A stretch of 64,000 bases of DNA. It comes from a virus. Every line of letters begins with the position of its first letter. Position 1 is the first letter of the stretch. The notes below the pieces were generated by a model. It saw nothing but the letters and a program-made list of their open reading frames with translations, had not been told where the DNA came from and made no database searches. Positions 1-7,834 of the stretch are shown here, piece after piece. The translations under genes and the position numbers were made by a program. The stretch covers positions 1-64,000 of the IMG/VR virus record IMGVR_UViG_3300028909_000017; one strand, 5' to 3'.

Positions 1-146
1 AAATCCGCTATTTTTTTAATTAAATTAACAGAAGATAAGTTTTTTGGAGCAGATGAATCTGACTTGGATTTAATTTGTAATTTATTACCAAAGTCATTGA
101 TTAATCTTTTCTCGTTATATTCAAATAATAGCTCTGATATTTTCAT
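1..146 (-). CDS. N-terminal part of an unknown protein with MKISEL leader (cut by window edge)
   Basis: The reading frame is open from an ATG at 146 to the window edge and encodes at least 48 residues beginning MKISELLFEYNEKR. No domain is recognisable in the visible part. The first residues follow the M-[RK]-[IL]-x-E-[IL] pattern seen at the start of many proteins between 20 and 31 kb. A late-promoter-like GATAAATAC lies 5 nt upstream of the ATG with no Shine-Dalgarno between, as for those genes. By analogy it may be a virion-packaged protein; that is inference. Confidence 0.6.
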   Translation of the reverse strand, partial: MKISELLFEYNEKRLINDFGNKLQIKSKSDSSAPKNLSSVNLIKKIAD

Positions 147-150
147 AATT

Positions 151-159
151 GTATTTATC
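151..159 (-). promoter_or_regulatory. T4-like late promoter box
   Basis: GATAAATAC on the minus strand, 5 nt before the ATG at 146. Transcription from it would start at about the ATG, giving a leaderless mRNA. Confidence 0.45.
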
Positions 160-186
160 TTTAATTGACTTAATTATATTCACTGA

Positions 187-855
187 TTACCAAATGTGTT
201 TAATTATCCAAGGCAACACACCTTTGGGGTGTGATAAATCATATTCTATTTTGGTAGATTGGATGGTAAATTCATTGGTATTGGTTATTAAATCATTTAA
301 ATTTTCTGGAATTTTTTTAATTTCGGTATTATTTTCAATTACATCTAGATCTGATAAATTTTTGTCGGCTCGACTAATTAATGGATTTACATTATCCACT
401 GTTTTTGATGAGGTTTTTAAAAATGTATTTACATTAGAAGTTATTTCTTTTTCTGAATTATCGGTTGTAATTGCAATTTTATTGGTATTTTTAATTAATA
501 AATTTGCATTATCTAAAATATTACCAAATTTTTTATAATAACCAGGAACAGTTTTTTCCAGATTAAATCTGTCATCTAATGATGCTGCATTAATATTATC
601 GATGGTAAGTCGCAAATCTAATAGGTCAGCACGAGTTATAGATAGTAATCCATTTTTGGAAACCAAATCTTCTGATGCAGTTTTTAAATTTATAGATGTT
701 TCATTTAAATTTTTAAGAGTATTATTAAGTGAATTAAAATCTATTCGTAAAAAACTAGTTCCAATGGAAATAGATCCAAAAGCGATAGCTATCCATCCTA
801 ATATTTTTGCATATGGTAAAATTACGGCTGAAATTGTATTTAATTTTTCAATCAT
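187..855 (-). CDS. Membrane-anchored coiled-coil protein, unknown function
   Basis: A 222-residue protein with one hydrophobic segment near the N-terminus (about residues 9-36), followed by a long Asn/Leu/Ser-rich stretch with heptad-like spacing that looks like an extended coiled coil. It resembles bacterial single-pass proteins with a long periplasmic or cytoplasmic rod, but no family motif is visible. It lies downstream of the 921-1382 gene on the same strand, separated from it by a terminator hairpin. A role in the envelope, such as lysis or superinfection control, is possible but not shown. Confidence 0.6.
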   Translation of the reverse strand: MIEKLNTISAVILPYAKILGWIAIAFGSISIGTSFLRIDFNSLNNTLKNLNETSINLKTASEDLVSKNGLLSITRADLLDLRLTIDNINAASLDDRFNLEKTVPGYYKKFGNILDNANLLIKNTNKIAITTDNSEKEITSNVNTFLKTSSKTVDNVNPLISRADKNLSDLDVIENNTEIKKIPENLNDLITNTNEFTIQSTKIEYDLSHPKGVLPWIIKHIW

Positions 856-872
856 TAACTTAATCTCATATG

Positions 873-901
873 AAAAAGGCCAATATTAAATTGGCCTTTT
901 T
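873..901 (-). terminator. Rho-independent terminator
   Basis: Hairpin AAAAGGCCAAT / ATTGGCCTTTT with flanking A and T runs. It lies just after the stop of the 921-1382 gene and could work in both directions. Confidence 0.75.
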
Positions 902-920
902 ATTAAACTGCAAATTATTT

Positions 921-1382
921 TTATGCAGTGGTTGTTGTTTTTACTGACGGAAGTAAAGTAAGAATAGCTTCGATTTCACCAATAATTGTGTTGACATATG
1001 CTGTAATTTCTGTAACTTTGGCTGAATTTTTTATAGCGGCGATTGATAATAATGCAGTGAAATTGGCCTTCAATGTTTCCAACGCTTCGGATAAATTAGA
1101 ACTTGAGTCTTCTTCTTTAATAAATTTGGTTACTACTGCCAAATCATTTTTGATTAGTGTAATTGCATTGGTAACTTCTGATCCTAGAGTTGCTCCTCCG
1201 ACCAGAGTAACAATATTTTCTACGATCGGAGCTCCAAATGCAATGTCCGTTTCAGCAATCTGTGCCCATGTTGGTTCTTCTTGAGAAAATTTTTTAAATA
1301 ATATTTTGATCTTTTCAAAATATGTTTTAAAAAATACTTTGGTCTTTTCAAAATATGTTTTTAGTGTAGAAAAAATTGACAT
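921..1382 (-). CDS. Unknown protein with amphipathic N-terminus
   Basis: A 153-residue protein. The first 35 residues hold two near-copies of a Lys/Phe-rich segment (TYFEKTKVFFK then TYFEKIKILFK), likely an amphipathic membrane-binding helix. The rest is Ala/Thr/Ile-rich and helical, ending in Thr-Ala. A strong Shine-Dalgarno (GGAGATAAAT) precedes the ATG. Its composition recalls the lipoprotein at 51014-51649 but it has no lipobox. Function unknown. Confidence 0.6.
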   Translation of the reverse strand: MSIFSTLKTYFEKTKVFFKTYFEKIKILFKKFSQEEPTWAQIAETDIAFGAPIVENIVTLVGGATLGSEVTNAITLIKNDLAVVTKFIKEEDSSSNLSEALETLKANFTALLSIAAIKNSAKVTEITAYVNTIIGEIEAILTLLPSVKTTTTA

Positions 1383-1450
1383 ATTTATCTCCTTGTTTTA
1401 TTTAGGAAGTTGATTTTACATTAACTGGAAAACATCGTTGTTTCATTTTG

Positions 1451-2014
1451 CTAGTTATTTTTGTGAGGAATATTATCGATGCCTGCTGCGTGCATTAGTG
1501 ATTGAATTAAATTATCTTGTGCTATTATACTTTCAGTTTGTATTCCTGCTAATGTTTGAATTTCAGTAATTGGTTTATTAAAACGTTCACGATATGCCCT
1601 AGGATATAATGGAACGCATGATTTTAAATTTTGTTTATTTAATTTGTGGTAATCTTCGTCATCCATATATTTGAATGACCAATCATTTATATTTAGTAAT
1701 GAACTTGCTGACAAGTCGGAAATTAATTTAAAAATTTGTTCTATTAATCTAAAACGTCGTAATACTTCGACAAAAACCAAATAGCTTCCGGGTTTAATTT
1801 CAGATTCAGAAATATCTGCGTCCAGTAAAAAGTCATATCCACGTTCAAAAAAATCAACTAAATCAATTCCTGCTTGTTTATCATTAATTAAAAAACTGAT
1901 AACTGCAATATTATCATCTTTGCCAATTTTACTGCAGAATTCATCGATATGCAATTTCGGCACTAATACTCGTGACAAATCTCCGACTTCAAATCCTTCT
2001 TTTAAATTATTCAT
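1451..2014 (-). CDS. Conserved T4-like phage protein, unknown function
   Basis: A 187-residue protein starting MNNLKEGFEVGDLSRVLVPKLH. From memory, proteins of this type (GFEVGDLSRVLVPK, then VNDKQA-like and FFERGYDF motifs) occur in T4-like phages of marine and environmental bacteria, but no function is established. The start overlaps the stop of the upstream 2007-2558 gene by 8 nt, so the two are translationally coupled and probably work together. The C-terminal 50 residues are hydrophilic and less conserved-looking. Confidence 0.7.
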   Translation of the reverse strand: MNNLKEGFEVGDLSRVLVPKLHIDEFCSKIGKDDNIAVISFLINDKQAGIDLVDFFERGYDFLLDADISESEIKPGSYLVFVEVLRRFRLIEQIFKLISDLSASSLLNINDWSFKYMDDEDYHKLNKQNLKSCVPLYPRAYRERFNKPITEIQTLAGIQTESIIAQDNLIQSLMHAAGIDNIPHKNN

Positions 2015-2558
2015 TTGGAATTCCTGTTGTCACATTATTATCTTGGGTTGCAACAGCTTTTTGAACACCCGCATGTGTATTAAGATCGTCCGTATATGCA
2101 TCTGAAATATCATCCATATCTATTTCATCATCCATAATTTCTAAACTTCCTTTAGTAATATCTTTTATTAAGTATTTGGGCATATCAATTGTAACTAACC
2201 ATACGGGTGATTTAATTAATTTGGGTTTTTTGATAGCTGGGCGAAAATCCGATTCTGATCGAACTTTAATTGGATATACCATAAATGCTTTTTTATATTC
2301 AATTATAGCTCCATAAGGAATTAATCTTTCCCCACCTGCAGGATCTGGCATTTTTGTTAACGGTGAAGTAAATGTACATTTTACTCTATAAGCAGATATT
2401 TTTGGTCCATCAACAAGTTCTAAGGTTTTCCAATTGGCGAATGCATATAAACCATTTTCATCAATAACTCTTTCAAATTCTTGAAGAATTTCCATAGAGC
2501 TAGGACTTAAACTTACCTGTTTAATGTTGTCAAGTACCGATCTTATATCAAATGCCAT
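2007..2558 (-). CDS. Conserved T4-like phage protein, unknown function
   Basis: A 183-residue protein. Residues about 25-100 carry the string EFERVIDENGLYAFANW and later MPDPAGGERLIPYG, a pattern I recall from conserved hypothetical proteins of T4-like environmental phages. The C-terminal 45 residues are acidic (IMDDEIDMDDISD) and probably disordered. It is the first gene of a two-gene unit with 1451-2014. A late-type box (CTAAATAC) and a Shine-Dalgarno (AGGTGA) lie upstream, so late expression and a virion role are plausible. Confidence 0.7.
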   Translation of the reverse strand: MAFDIRSVLDNIKQVSLSPSSMEILQEFERVIDENGLYAFANWKTLELVDGPKISAYRVKCTFTSPLTKMPDPAGGERLIPYGAIIEYKKAFMVYPIKVRSESDFRPAIKKPKLIKSPVWLVTIDMPKYLIKDITKGSLEIMDDEIDMDDISDAYTDDLNTHAGVQKAVATQDNNVTTGIPNE

Positions 2559-2572
2559 CTTTTCACCTAATT

Positions 2573-2580
2573 GTATTTAG
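2573..2580 (-). promoter_or_regulatory. T4-like late promoter box
   Basis: CTAAATAC on the minus strand, upstream of the 2007-2558 gene. There is room for a short leader with a Shine-Dalgarno site. Confidence 0.35.
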
Positions 2581-2688
2581 TTTTAATTTATCGCCCAGTA
2601 TTATTTATCGAAAATATTGATATTTTAAAGTCAAAATTTATTTTTGTAAATAATAGTGCAGTGAACAAAATTGGGGGACCATTATTCT

Positions 2689-3447
2689 ATGTCTAGAGCC
2701 AGAAAAAACGCCCGTAATAATGTTAAAAGTTTCGAAACTCAACCGAATTATAACCCAAATAAAATAAATTATACTACAAAAACGGGAATACGAAAAGAAG
2801 TACGAATTATTCCTAGAAATATTCATCAAGAAGAATATTTAGAATATTTATTAGACCCAGAAAAAATGATAATTTTGGCACATGGGCCAGCCGGATCGGG
2901 TAAAACGACCTTGGCAATGTTAGCAGCTATCAAAGCATTGTCCGAAAAAATTGTTAAAAAAATAATTTTATGTCGACCTGCTATAGCTATTGATAATGAG
3001 TCACATGGATTTTTGCCTGGGACAATTGAAGAAAAGATGGCCCCGTGGTTAATTCCACTATTTGATATTTTATTTGAATATTATTCAAAAAAAGAAATAG
3101 ATTTTATGGTGGAAAATAAAATTGTTGAAGTTACCCCATTAGCTTTTATGCGAGGTAGAAATTTAAAAAATTGTTTTGTGATCTTAGATGAATCACAAAA
3201 TGCAAGTTTATCACAAGTAAAGACAGTCATGACCCGTTTATGTGATGGATCAAAATTAATAATTACCGGTGATAATGATCAATCGGATAGAAAAACGGGG
3301 GAAAATGGATTGTTATTTTTTAAGAATGCATTAGAAAAATATGGTGAAAATAAATATATTTCTTCAATAGAATTTGATCATTCAGATATAGAAAGACACC
3401 CAGTTGTGGGTGTTGTTTTAGATATATTTGATATGGCCACAAATTAA
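2689..3447 (+). CDS. phoH: PhoH-like P-loop ATPase
   Basis: A 252-residue protein from the ATG at 2689; a TTG at 2671 is in frame but the GGGGG stretch just before 2681 fits as ribosome-binding site for the ATG. Walker A GPAGSGKT lies at residues 66-73 and Walker B VILDESQN at about 164-171, with the PhoH-type LCRPAIAI and ITGDNDQSD strings. PhoH proteins are cytoplasmic ATPases linked to RNA metabolism and are common in T4-like phages. It is an isolated plus-strand gene ending in a bidirectional terminator shared with the converging JAMM gene. Confidence 0.95.
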   Translation: MSRARKNARNNVKSFETQPNYNPNKINYTTKTGIRKEVRIIPRNIHQEEYLEYLLDPEKMIILAHGPAGSGKTTLAMLAAIKALSEKIVKKIILCRPAIAIDNESHGFLPGTIEEKMAPWLIPLFDILFEYYSKKEIDFMVENKIVEVTPLAFMRGRNLKNCFVILDESQNASLSQVKTVMTRLCDGSKLIITGDNDQSDRKTGENGLLFFKNALEKYGENKYISSIEFDHSDIERHPVVGVVLDIFDMATN

Positions 3448-3450
3448 AAT

Positions 3451-3480
3451 AACAAAAGGCCCTATATAGGGCCTTTTGTT
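3451..3480. terminator. Bidirectional terminator between phoH and the JAMM gene
   Basis: Perfect hairpin AACAAAAGGCCCTA / TAGGGCCTTTTGTT between converging genes. The last codons and stop (TKGPI then TAG) of the minus-strand gene are encoded inside it. Confidence 0.85.
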
Positions 3481-3938
3481 TCAGAGATTAATGTTTCTAT
3501 TTGTTCAAGTTTTTGATTAAAAAATACTATACCCCACTGAAATACTTTTTTTCGATCATTTAATACCATTATACCCATTACTTTATCTTCTAACGATTCA
3601 TCTATATATCCGTCAGTTAAAGATTCTTTATATTGTTCGCTGATAAAATCATTTTTATCGGTTGTGCTGTATGTTAATAATGCGTTAGGATGACTGTGAA
3701 TAGTTCCAAAATATTTTAATTTTGTTCCAGCCAATAATTCTTCAGATGCCCGATTATATATTAAATTTTCTGTTGTAGTTTTTATAACATTAATTTCATC
3801 TAATGCATGTATATATAAAGTTTCTAATATTTGCTTACCCATTAAAGCAGCTATACATTCACGCGGAAATGCGTTACGTGCTTTTTGTTTAAATTCATTA
3901 ACAATATCGTTATGAATTACAATTTGCTTTATAAGCAT
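3462..3938 (-). CDS. JAMM/MPN+ metalloprotease-like protein
   Basis: A 158-residue stand-alone JAB1/MPN-type domain. The zinc-site signature is complete: Glu27 (PRECIAAL), His81-Ser-His83-Pro (HSHP), Ser91 and Asp94, spaced as H-x-H-P-x6-S-x2-D. Enzymes of this type are zinc isopeptidases or peptidases that remove ubiquitin-like proteins or cleave tail or cell-wall substrates. Phage lambda tail protein K has a related domain fused to NlpC/P60, absent here. It is the last gene of a unit with 3947-4246 and the clamp loader, so a tail role is not suggested by context. Substrate unknown. Confidence 0.8.
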   Translation of the reverse strand: MLIKQIVIHNDIVNEFKQKARNAFPRECIAALMGKQILETLYIHALDEINVIKTTTENLIYNRASEELLAGTKLKYFGTIHSHPNALLTYSTTDKNDFISEQYKESLTDGYIDESLEDKVMGIMVLNDRKKVFQWGIVFFNQKLEQIETLISETKGPI

Positions 3939-3946
3939 ATTCGGAC

Positions 3947-4246
3947 CTAAATAGATATTGCTTGGTCAATTTGTGTTGGAAATTGTGAGTGATAATAATC
4001 GTAAATTTCGTGATATGTTGGATTATTAATTGATTTTCCATCAATAAAAAATCTACGACATTTTACTATTCGTTTTTCAGATAAATCTAAAATAATATTT
4101 GATTTCTTAAGATCGGAAAGTCGAATATTTTTAACGAGCGAAATACTTTCATCTGCTCCAAAATTTGATGGATCCTTGAAAAAATTTGGTTGGCTGGTTG
4201 ATTTTGGATTAACCGGATTAATTACGGTTGTTGAAGTTAGAAACAT
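3947..4246 (-). CDS. Unknown 99-aa protein downstream of the clamp loader
   Basis: No family recognised. It begins MFLTSTTVINPVNP, has a polar first third and a basic strand near residues 60-75 (EKRIVKCRRFFIDGK). A strong Shine-Dalgarno (GAAAGGAGAAAA) precedes the ATG. It lies 11 nt after the clamp-loader stop. T4 has the small loader subunit gp62 in this position, but gp62 is about twice as long and I see no similarity that would support that name. Confidence 0.6.
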   Translation of the reverse strand: MFLTSTTVINPVNPKSTSQPNFFKDPSNFGADESISLVKNIRLSDLKKSNIILDLSEKRIVKCRRFFIDGKSINNPTYHEIYDYYHSQFPTQIDQAISI

Positions 4247-4257
4247 TTTTCTCCTTT

Positions 4258-5187
4258 CTACAATTGGGTTAATTCTATAAGTGTGGCTGATGCCAAAATT
4301 TCAGCATCTGCACAAACGGGTATTTGACAAAGATTTTTCTTAATAATCAGAATTGCCTGATCTGTTTGTTCTGTGGTTTCCCCCCATAAAGATAAATTAT
4401 CATAGCAAAATCTAAAAAAATCTTCTAATTCCTCGGGTCTAATCTGACTGCAAATCAATTGTCGCGCTTCTCTAATTTTTCCCGATTTAAATAATGAAAT
4501 AGCATCAATTTTATAATCACTAGTCGATGAATTTTCATCTGTTGGATTAATTAATTTTCCATTAATTGAATTCTGCTGGCAATTATTAATACATTTACGT
4601 AAATCTGGCCATGTTCCTTTTACATAGTCATCTAAAATATCAGGATCAAATTCAATATTTTCTGCTATTAAAATTTCGGCCATTTTAACAGTAAATTCAG
4701 TAATGTCGAGTTTATTAATAGTTAGAGATTGGGTGCGTGAATGAATGGCTGGAATAATACGGTGTGGATAATTTCCGGTAATTAAAAAACGACTTGTCAT
4801 GGAAAATTCTTCCATAATACCCCGGAGTGCCGGTTGGGCCGATAACTGATTAAGTCCGTCGCCCTCATCTAAAACTACAATTTTCATTTTTCCAAATGGC
4901 ATTGTACTAACAAATGATGTGATTCGATCTCGCATGATATCGATATTTCTTTCACGACTTGCATTAATCCATAAAACATCATATGGATCGATATGCAATT
5001 CATTAATTAGTACATATGCAATTGTACTTTTGCCGGTCCCTGGTGGTCCAGTTATTAATAGATTCGGTACATCTTGATCTTTAACCCATTTTTCAATTTG
5101 TAATTTTTGAGTAGCATCACTAAAAATATAATCGGATAATTTAGTTGGACGATAGCGTTCCGTCCAAAGGCTGTTTTGAATTGTCAT
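4258..5187 (-). CDS. 44: Sliding-clamp loader large subunit (T4 gp44-like AAA+)
   Basis: A 309-residue AAA+ ATPase; T4 gp44 is 319. The start chosen is the ATG at 5187 (MTIQNSLWTERYRP), because WxERYRP is the canonical loader N-terminus and a promoter lies directly upstream; a longer frame to 5244 is inside the gp31-like gene. Walker A GPPGTGKS is at 47-54, Walker B VVLDEGD at 104-110, sensor 1 FLITGNY at 134-140, and an arginine-finger SRT at 150-152. The protein loads the DNA polymerase clamp at primer ends in the cytoplasm. Confidence 0.95.
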   Translation of the reverse strand: MTIQNSLWTERYRPTKLSDYIFSDATQKLQIEKWVKDQDVPNLLITGPPGTGKSTIAYVLINELHIDPYDVLWINASRERNIDIMRDRITSFVSTMPFGKMKIVVLDEGDGLNQLSAQPALRGIMEEFSMTSRFLITGNYPHRIIPAIHSRTQSLTINKLDITEFTVKMAEILIAENIEFDPDILDDYVKGTWPDLRKCINNCQQNSINGKLINPTDENSSTSDYKIDAISLFKSGKIREARQLICSQIRPEELEDFFRFCYDNLSLWGETTEQTDQAILIIKKNLCQIPVCADAEILASATLIELTQL

Positions 5188-5193
5188 ATTAAA

Positions 5194-5222
5194 ATTATAG
5201 CAGTTACTTGCCCATAATGCAA
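5194..5222 (-). promoter_or_regulatory. Sigma-70-type promoter inside the co-chaperonin gene
   Basis: TTGCAT (5217-5222), 17 nt, TATAAT (5194-5199) with an extended TGC before the -10. It overlaps the last codons of the upstream gene and serves the clamp loader. The -10 ends only 6 nt before its ATG, so the mRNA would be nearly leaderless. Confidence 0.7.
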
Positions 5223-5578
5223 TTATTTTTTGGGTCAATTTCAATAGATGAAGTTAAAAGAATATCTGTTGGATCAACCCGACGTAATACAAATTCTTCA
5301 TTACCTGAATTTATAGTGAACCCCCGGGACCATCTGCCGTGCGCGATTAAAATCCATTGTCCCGGCGTTACATCTTTATTTTCTGGGCCAACAGCATATA
5401 TTTTCGCCCATCTGGGATGAATACCACGATCCTTTTTATCGTCATCCATTACGACAATTCCCATAGGTGTTATTTGCTCACCAAAATATAAATTTTTTAC
5501 TAATACGTCTTTATGAAGTGGAATTATTTCGGTTGCATTTATTACAGGGGTAATTTCATTTTGCTTCATTTTTGGCAT
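5204..5578 (-). CDS. GroES-like co-chaperonin (T4 gp31 type)
   Basis: A 124-residue GroES fold: IPLHKDVLVKNLYFGEQITPMGIVV at about 20-44, which includes the mobile-loop region, then AKIYAVGPENKDVTPGQWIL at about 59-78. T4 gp31 replaces host GroES on GroEL so that the major capsid protein folds. Here the loop and the conserved V-G-P-(x)n-V-x-x-G-x-W pattern fit phage co-chaperonins. The ATG at 5578 has an AGGAAATAAT ribosome site. Confidence 0.85.
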   Translation of the reverse strand: MPKMKQNEITPVINATEIIPLHKDVLVKNLYFGEQITPMGIVVMDDDKKDRGIHPRWAKIYAVGPENKDVTPGQWILIAHGRWSRGFTINSGNEEFVLRRVDPTDILLTSSIEIDPKNNCIMGK

Positions 5579-5580
5579 AA

Positions 5581-5838
5581 TTATTTCCTATTTTTCTTTG
5601 GTCGATTGTCTTCAGATTTTGAAGTATCACTGATTGCAGGATCGGCGGATGTTACCGGCGCAGATGACGGTTTGACCGCATTTAATTTTGCCACGGTATT
5701 ACGAATAGACGTTATTTTTACTGGTTTTGCAGTTGGGGTTTTATTAATTGAAACTGGGTTCTTATCTGTATTTGCAGCCCGTAATGCATTCATATTTAGT
5801 TTTCTTCCTCGTGCGGTTACAACATAATTTTTAGCCAT
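5581..5838 (-). CDS. Small basic conserved phage protein
   Basis: 85 residues starting MAKNYVVTARGRKLNMNALRA. The ARGR-x(4)-MNALRAAN string recalls small proteins encoded next to replication genes in T4-like environmental phages. The rest is Lys/Pro/Ser-rich and likely disordered, ending KKNRK. Its ATG overlaps the stop of the upstream DnaE-palm-like gene (TAATG), and it lies 2 nt before the gp31-like gene, so these three form one unit. Function unknown. Confidence 0.65.
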   Translation of the reverse strand: MAKNYVVTARGRKLNMNALRAANTDKNPVSINKTPTAKPVKITSIRNTVAKLNAVKPSSAPVTSADPAISDTSKSEDNRPKKNRK

Positions 5839-6362
5839 TATTTCTCCCTTAAGAAATCTCGTACATTAAGATTATATTTTAAACTATCTACCTTATGAAT
5901 TCCCAATAAAAATAAACAATATGAAGCGCACGAGCTACCGCGACCAACTCCCCATACTATATTATTTTTGCTTGCTGTTTCCCGAAGGTATTTAAGATAT
6001 TTTAGTAAATCTAATAATTCAAATTTAATATATAACGATACTTCGTCCATAACCCTGTCTATTTGCAATTGGGTATTACATTGTTGATATAACCATTTTT
6101 CAATATCTAAATTTTTATATTCATCAGGCATTAGCCATATTTTTTGAAGCTCTTTATGATATTTATCCGACGACAAATCATATGATCTTTGTTCCCATAA
6201 TTTGATTTCAGGAACATCCAAAAAAGTTTCCGATTGCGCATGTTGATATTTTTCCCCATCTATAATAAAAAGATTTTTGAAATCTAAAGATGGATTTATT
6301 CGTAATGATTCTACTATTTCATTTTCGGTATATCCGACGGAACCATATTCATCATTTATCAT
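5838..6362 (-). CDS. Protein with a bacterial DnaE (polymerase III alpha) palm-like motif
   Basis: About 174 residues from the ATG at 6362, which overlaps the upstream stop; a longer start at 6392 is possible. Near the C-terminus it has WGVGRGSSCASYCLFLLGI then DSLKYNL. This matches the GxGRGSxxxS palm region and the following LKY of C-family polymerases, where it binds incoming nucleotide. The catalytic aspartates and the PHP domain of full DnaE are absent, so it cannot be a complete polymerase. A nucleotide- or DNA-binding role in phage replication is possible. Confidence 0.65.
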   Translation of the reverse strand: MINDEYGSVGYTENEIVESLRINPSLDFKNLFIIDGEKYQHAQSETFLDVPEIKLWEQRSYDLSSDKYHKELQKIWLMPDEYKNLDIEKWLYQQCNTQLQIDRVMDEVSLYIKFELLDLLKYLKYLRETASKNNIVWGVGRGSSCASYCLFLLGIHKVDSLKYNLNVRDFLREK

Positions 6363-7002
6363 TGGTTGGAAGTTCCTTATTGTTTCCACCATCTAATACA
6401 ACAATTTCGGGTTGTTCGACTTCAGGATCAAATTCGACATCTAATTTTTCTTCGTCATCGGAAATTTCAGGGCGATTCCAGTCAAGGTCAATTTCTTTCC
6501 AGGAAATTGCTTGTGTTATTTGGTCAAAATCGGTTGTTGATATATCTGATCTATTCCACCACGGAATAATATCTCTGCAATTTTCGCAATCGCATTGTTC
6601 AAATTCTGAAAAATCATCCACGGTATATCCAACTTTGGATAAATCACTTTTAATAACAATATTATCAATTATTAAATGTTCTTCAATAATAGCTGATAAT
6701 TTATGATATAAAATTATTCCAATGATATGATCAATCGGATCTTCTGGGAAAATAGCTAAATGATTAGGATTCCATATATTTACAATGTCTTCTAATTTTG
6801 GGTGTTCCAACGAAATTAGAAGACTATTTTCAAATATTTCTTTGATAAAAAATATAATTCTTTCCAGTGCAATATTTTGATAAGAACTATTTTCATCTAC
6901 TGTTATGAGGTTAATTACAACATGATATTTATTTGGTAAAATTCTATCGTCTTCACAAGTAATAATAGAAAAATCTACGTTGTAATTAAGTTTGGTATCC
7001 AT
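6352..7002 (-). CDS. Conserved phage protein with CxC and PWW motifs
   Basis: 216 residues. A central segment reads EQCDCENCRDIIPWWNRSDISTTD: the C-x-C-x-x-C cluster could bind a metal, and the PWWxRxD(I/L)ST string is one I associate with conserved hypothetical proteins of T4-like environmental phages. The C-terminal 50 residues are acidic. It sits between the dUTPase and the DnaE-palm-like gene and overlaps the latter, which suggests a replication-related role. No known fold assigned. Confidence 0.65.
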   Translation of the reverse strand: MDTKLNYNVDFSIITCEDDRILPNKYHVVINLITVDENSSYQNIALERIIFFIKEIFENSLLISLEHPKLEDIVNIWNPNHLAIFPEDPIDHIIGIILYHKLSAIIEEHLIIDNIVIKSDLSKVGYTVDDFSEFEQCDCENCRDIIPWWNRSDISTTDFDQITQAISWKEIDLDWNRPEISDDEEKLDVEFDPEVEQPEIVVLDGGNNKELPTNDK

Positions 7003-7008
7003 TATATA

Positions 7009-7215
7009 TTATCCTATATTAATAATTTCGGTTAAATTAATACCTGATACATTAGAATATTCTTGAAATTGTCTTTCGGATCTCATATCTTGCTCTTCTA
7101 AATATGCAGGTAAAATATTACGCGCTTGCAAAGATAAATTGTAATTAGACGAAAAAACAATTTTTTGTAATTTATTTATTTTTTCGTCTAATTCTTCATC
7201 CGTTAATTTTGACAT
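7009..7215 (-). CDS. Small helical protein, unknown
   Basis: 68 residues from the ATG at 7215 (MSKLTDEELDEKINKLQKIV); a TTG 18 nt upstream is in frame but has no better ribosome site. It is predicted all-helical and acidic at the start. It lies between dUTPase and the 6352-7002 gene with gaps of under 20 nt, so it is co-transcribed. No family recognised. Confidence 0.55.
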   Translation of the reverse strand: MSKLTDEELDEKINKLQKIVFSSNYNLSLQARNILPAYLEEQDMRSERQFQEYSNVSGINLTEIINIG

Positions 7216-7233
7216 TGAAACATCGATGTGCAA

Positions 7234-7779
7234 TTATTCCCCAGAACTTCCAAATCCTAACTCTGATCGTGTTGATTTTGGTAGTTCATTAACTTCAATA
7301 ATATTTACATCTGTTTTTACGGGCATAGGAATCATTTGAACAATTTTATCACCTGCGTGAATCGTATATGTTTTAGTTGAATTATTTGTTAGTAATACTT
7401 TTAATTCTCCAGTATAGCCGGCGTCAATTACTCCGCCCGAAACATTTATTCCCTTGGCGGCCATACTAGATCGATCTCGTAAAAGTAACCCGTAAGGCTG
7501 TGGCGAAAATTCTAGGCCATATTGTGAATCCCATACAAAATTTGCGGTATACCCATTAACACCGAGTATTTTTTCAATTAAATTTTTTGGCCTGTGGTGA
7601 TAATCAGGATCGGTATTTTCTATATATCTAGCGCTAATACCGGTATGAACCATATCCAATTGATGTGGTTTTAATGTAATTTCAGATAAGGCATATAAAT
7701 CAAATCCAAGATCTTCACCTGGAGTTGTTACTGTTGGTAATTTTGCATTTGATGATAATTTTTTAACAAGTAATGACAT
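7234..7779 (-). CDS. dut: Deoxyuridine triphosphatase (dUTPase)
   Basis: 181 residues with the trimeric dUTPase motifs in order: GEDLGFDLYA (1), RDRSSMAAKG (2), GVIDAGYTGELKVLL (3, with the catalytic Asp and Tyr), GDKIVQMI (4) and RSELGFGSSG (5). It hydrolyses dUTP to dUMP plus pyrophosphate, keeping uracil out of DNA and feeding thymidylate synthesis; ThyX is at 43607. It is about 30 residues longer than usual because of an insert between motifs 1 and 2. It has its own sigma-70 promoter. Confidence 0.95.
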   Translation of the reverse strand: MSLLVKKLSSNAKLPTVTTPGEDLGFDLYALSEITLKPHQLDMVHTGISARYIENTDPDYHHRPKNLIEKILGVNGYTANFVWDSQYGLEFSPQPYGLLLRDRSSMAAKGINVSGGVIDAGYTGELKVLLTNNSTKTYTIHAGDKIVQMIPMPVKTDVNIIEVNELPKSTRSELGFGSSGE

Positions 7780-7799
7780 AAATCTCCTTCTATCATTAA

Positions 7800-7828
7800 A
7801 TTATAGCAGTAATGATAGAAGGAGTCAA
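7800..7828 (-). promoter_or_regulatory. Sigma-70-type promoter of dut
   Basis: TTGACT (7823-7828), 17 nt, TATAAT (7800-7805), with TGC before the -10. It reads into dut. Confidence 0.75.
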
Positions 7829-7834
7829 TATGAG

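Noticed and set aside
5188-5244. Longer N-terminus for the clamp loader
   Set aside because: It lies inside the upstream gene and promoter; the WTERYRP start fits the family.
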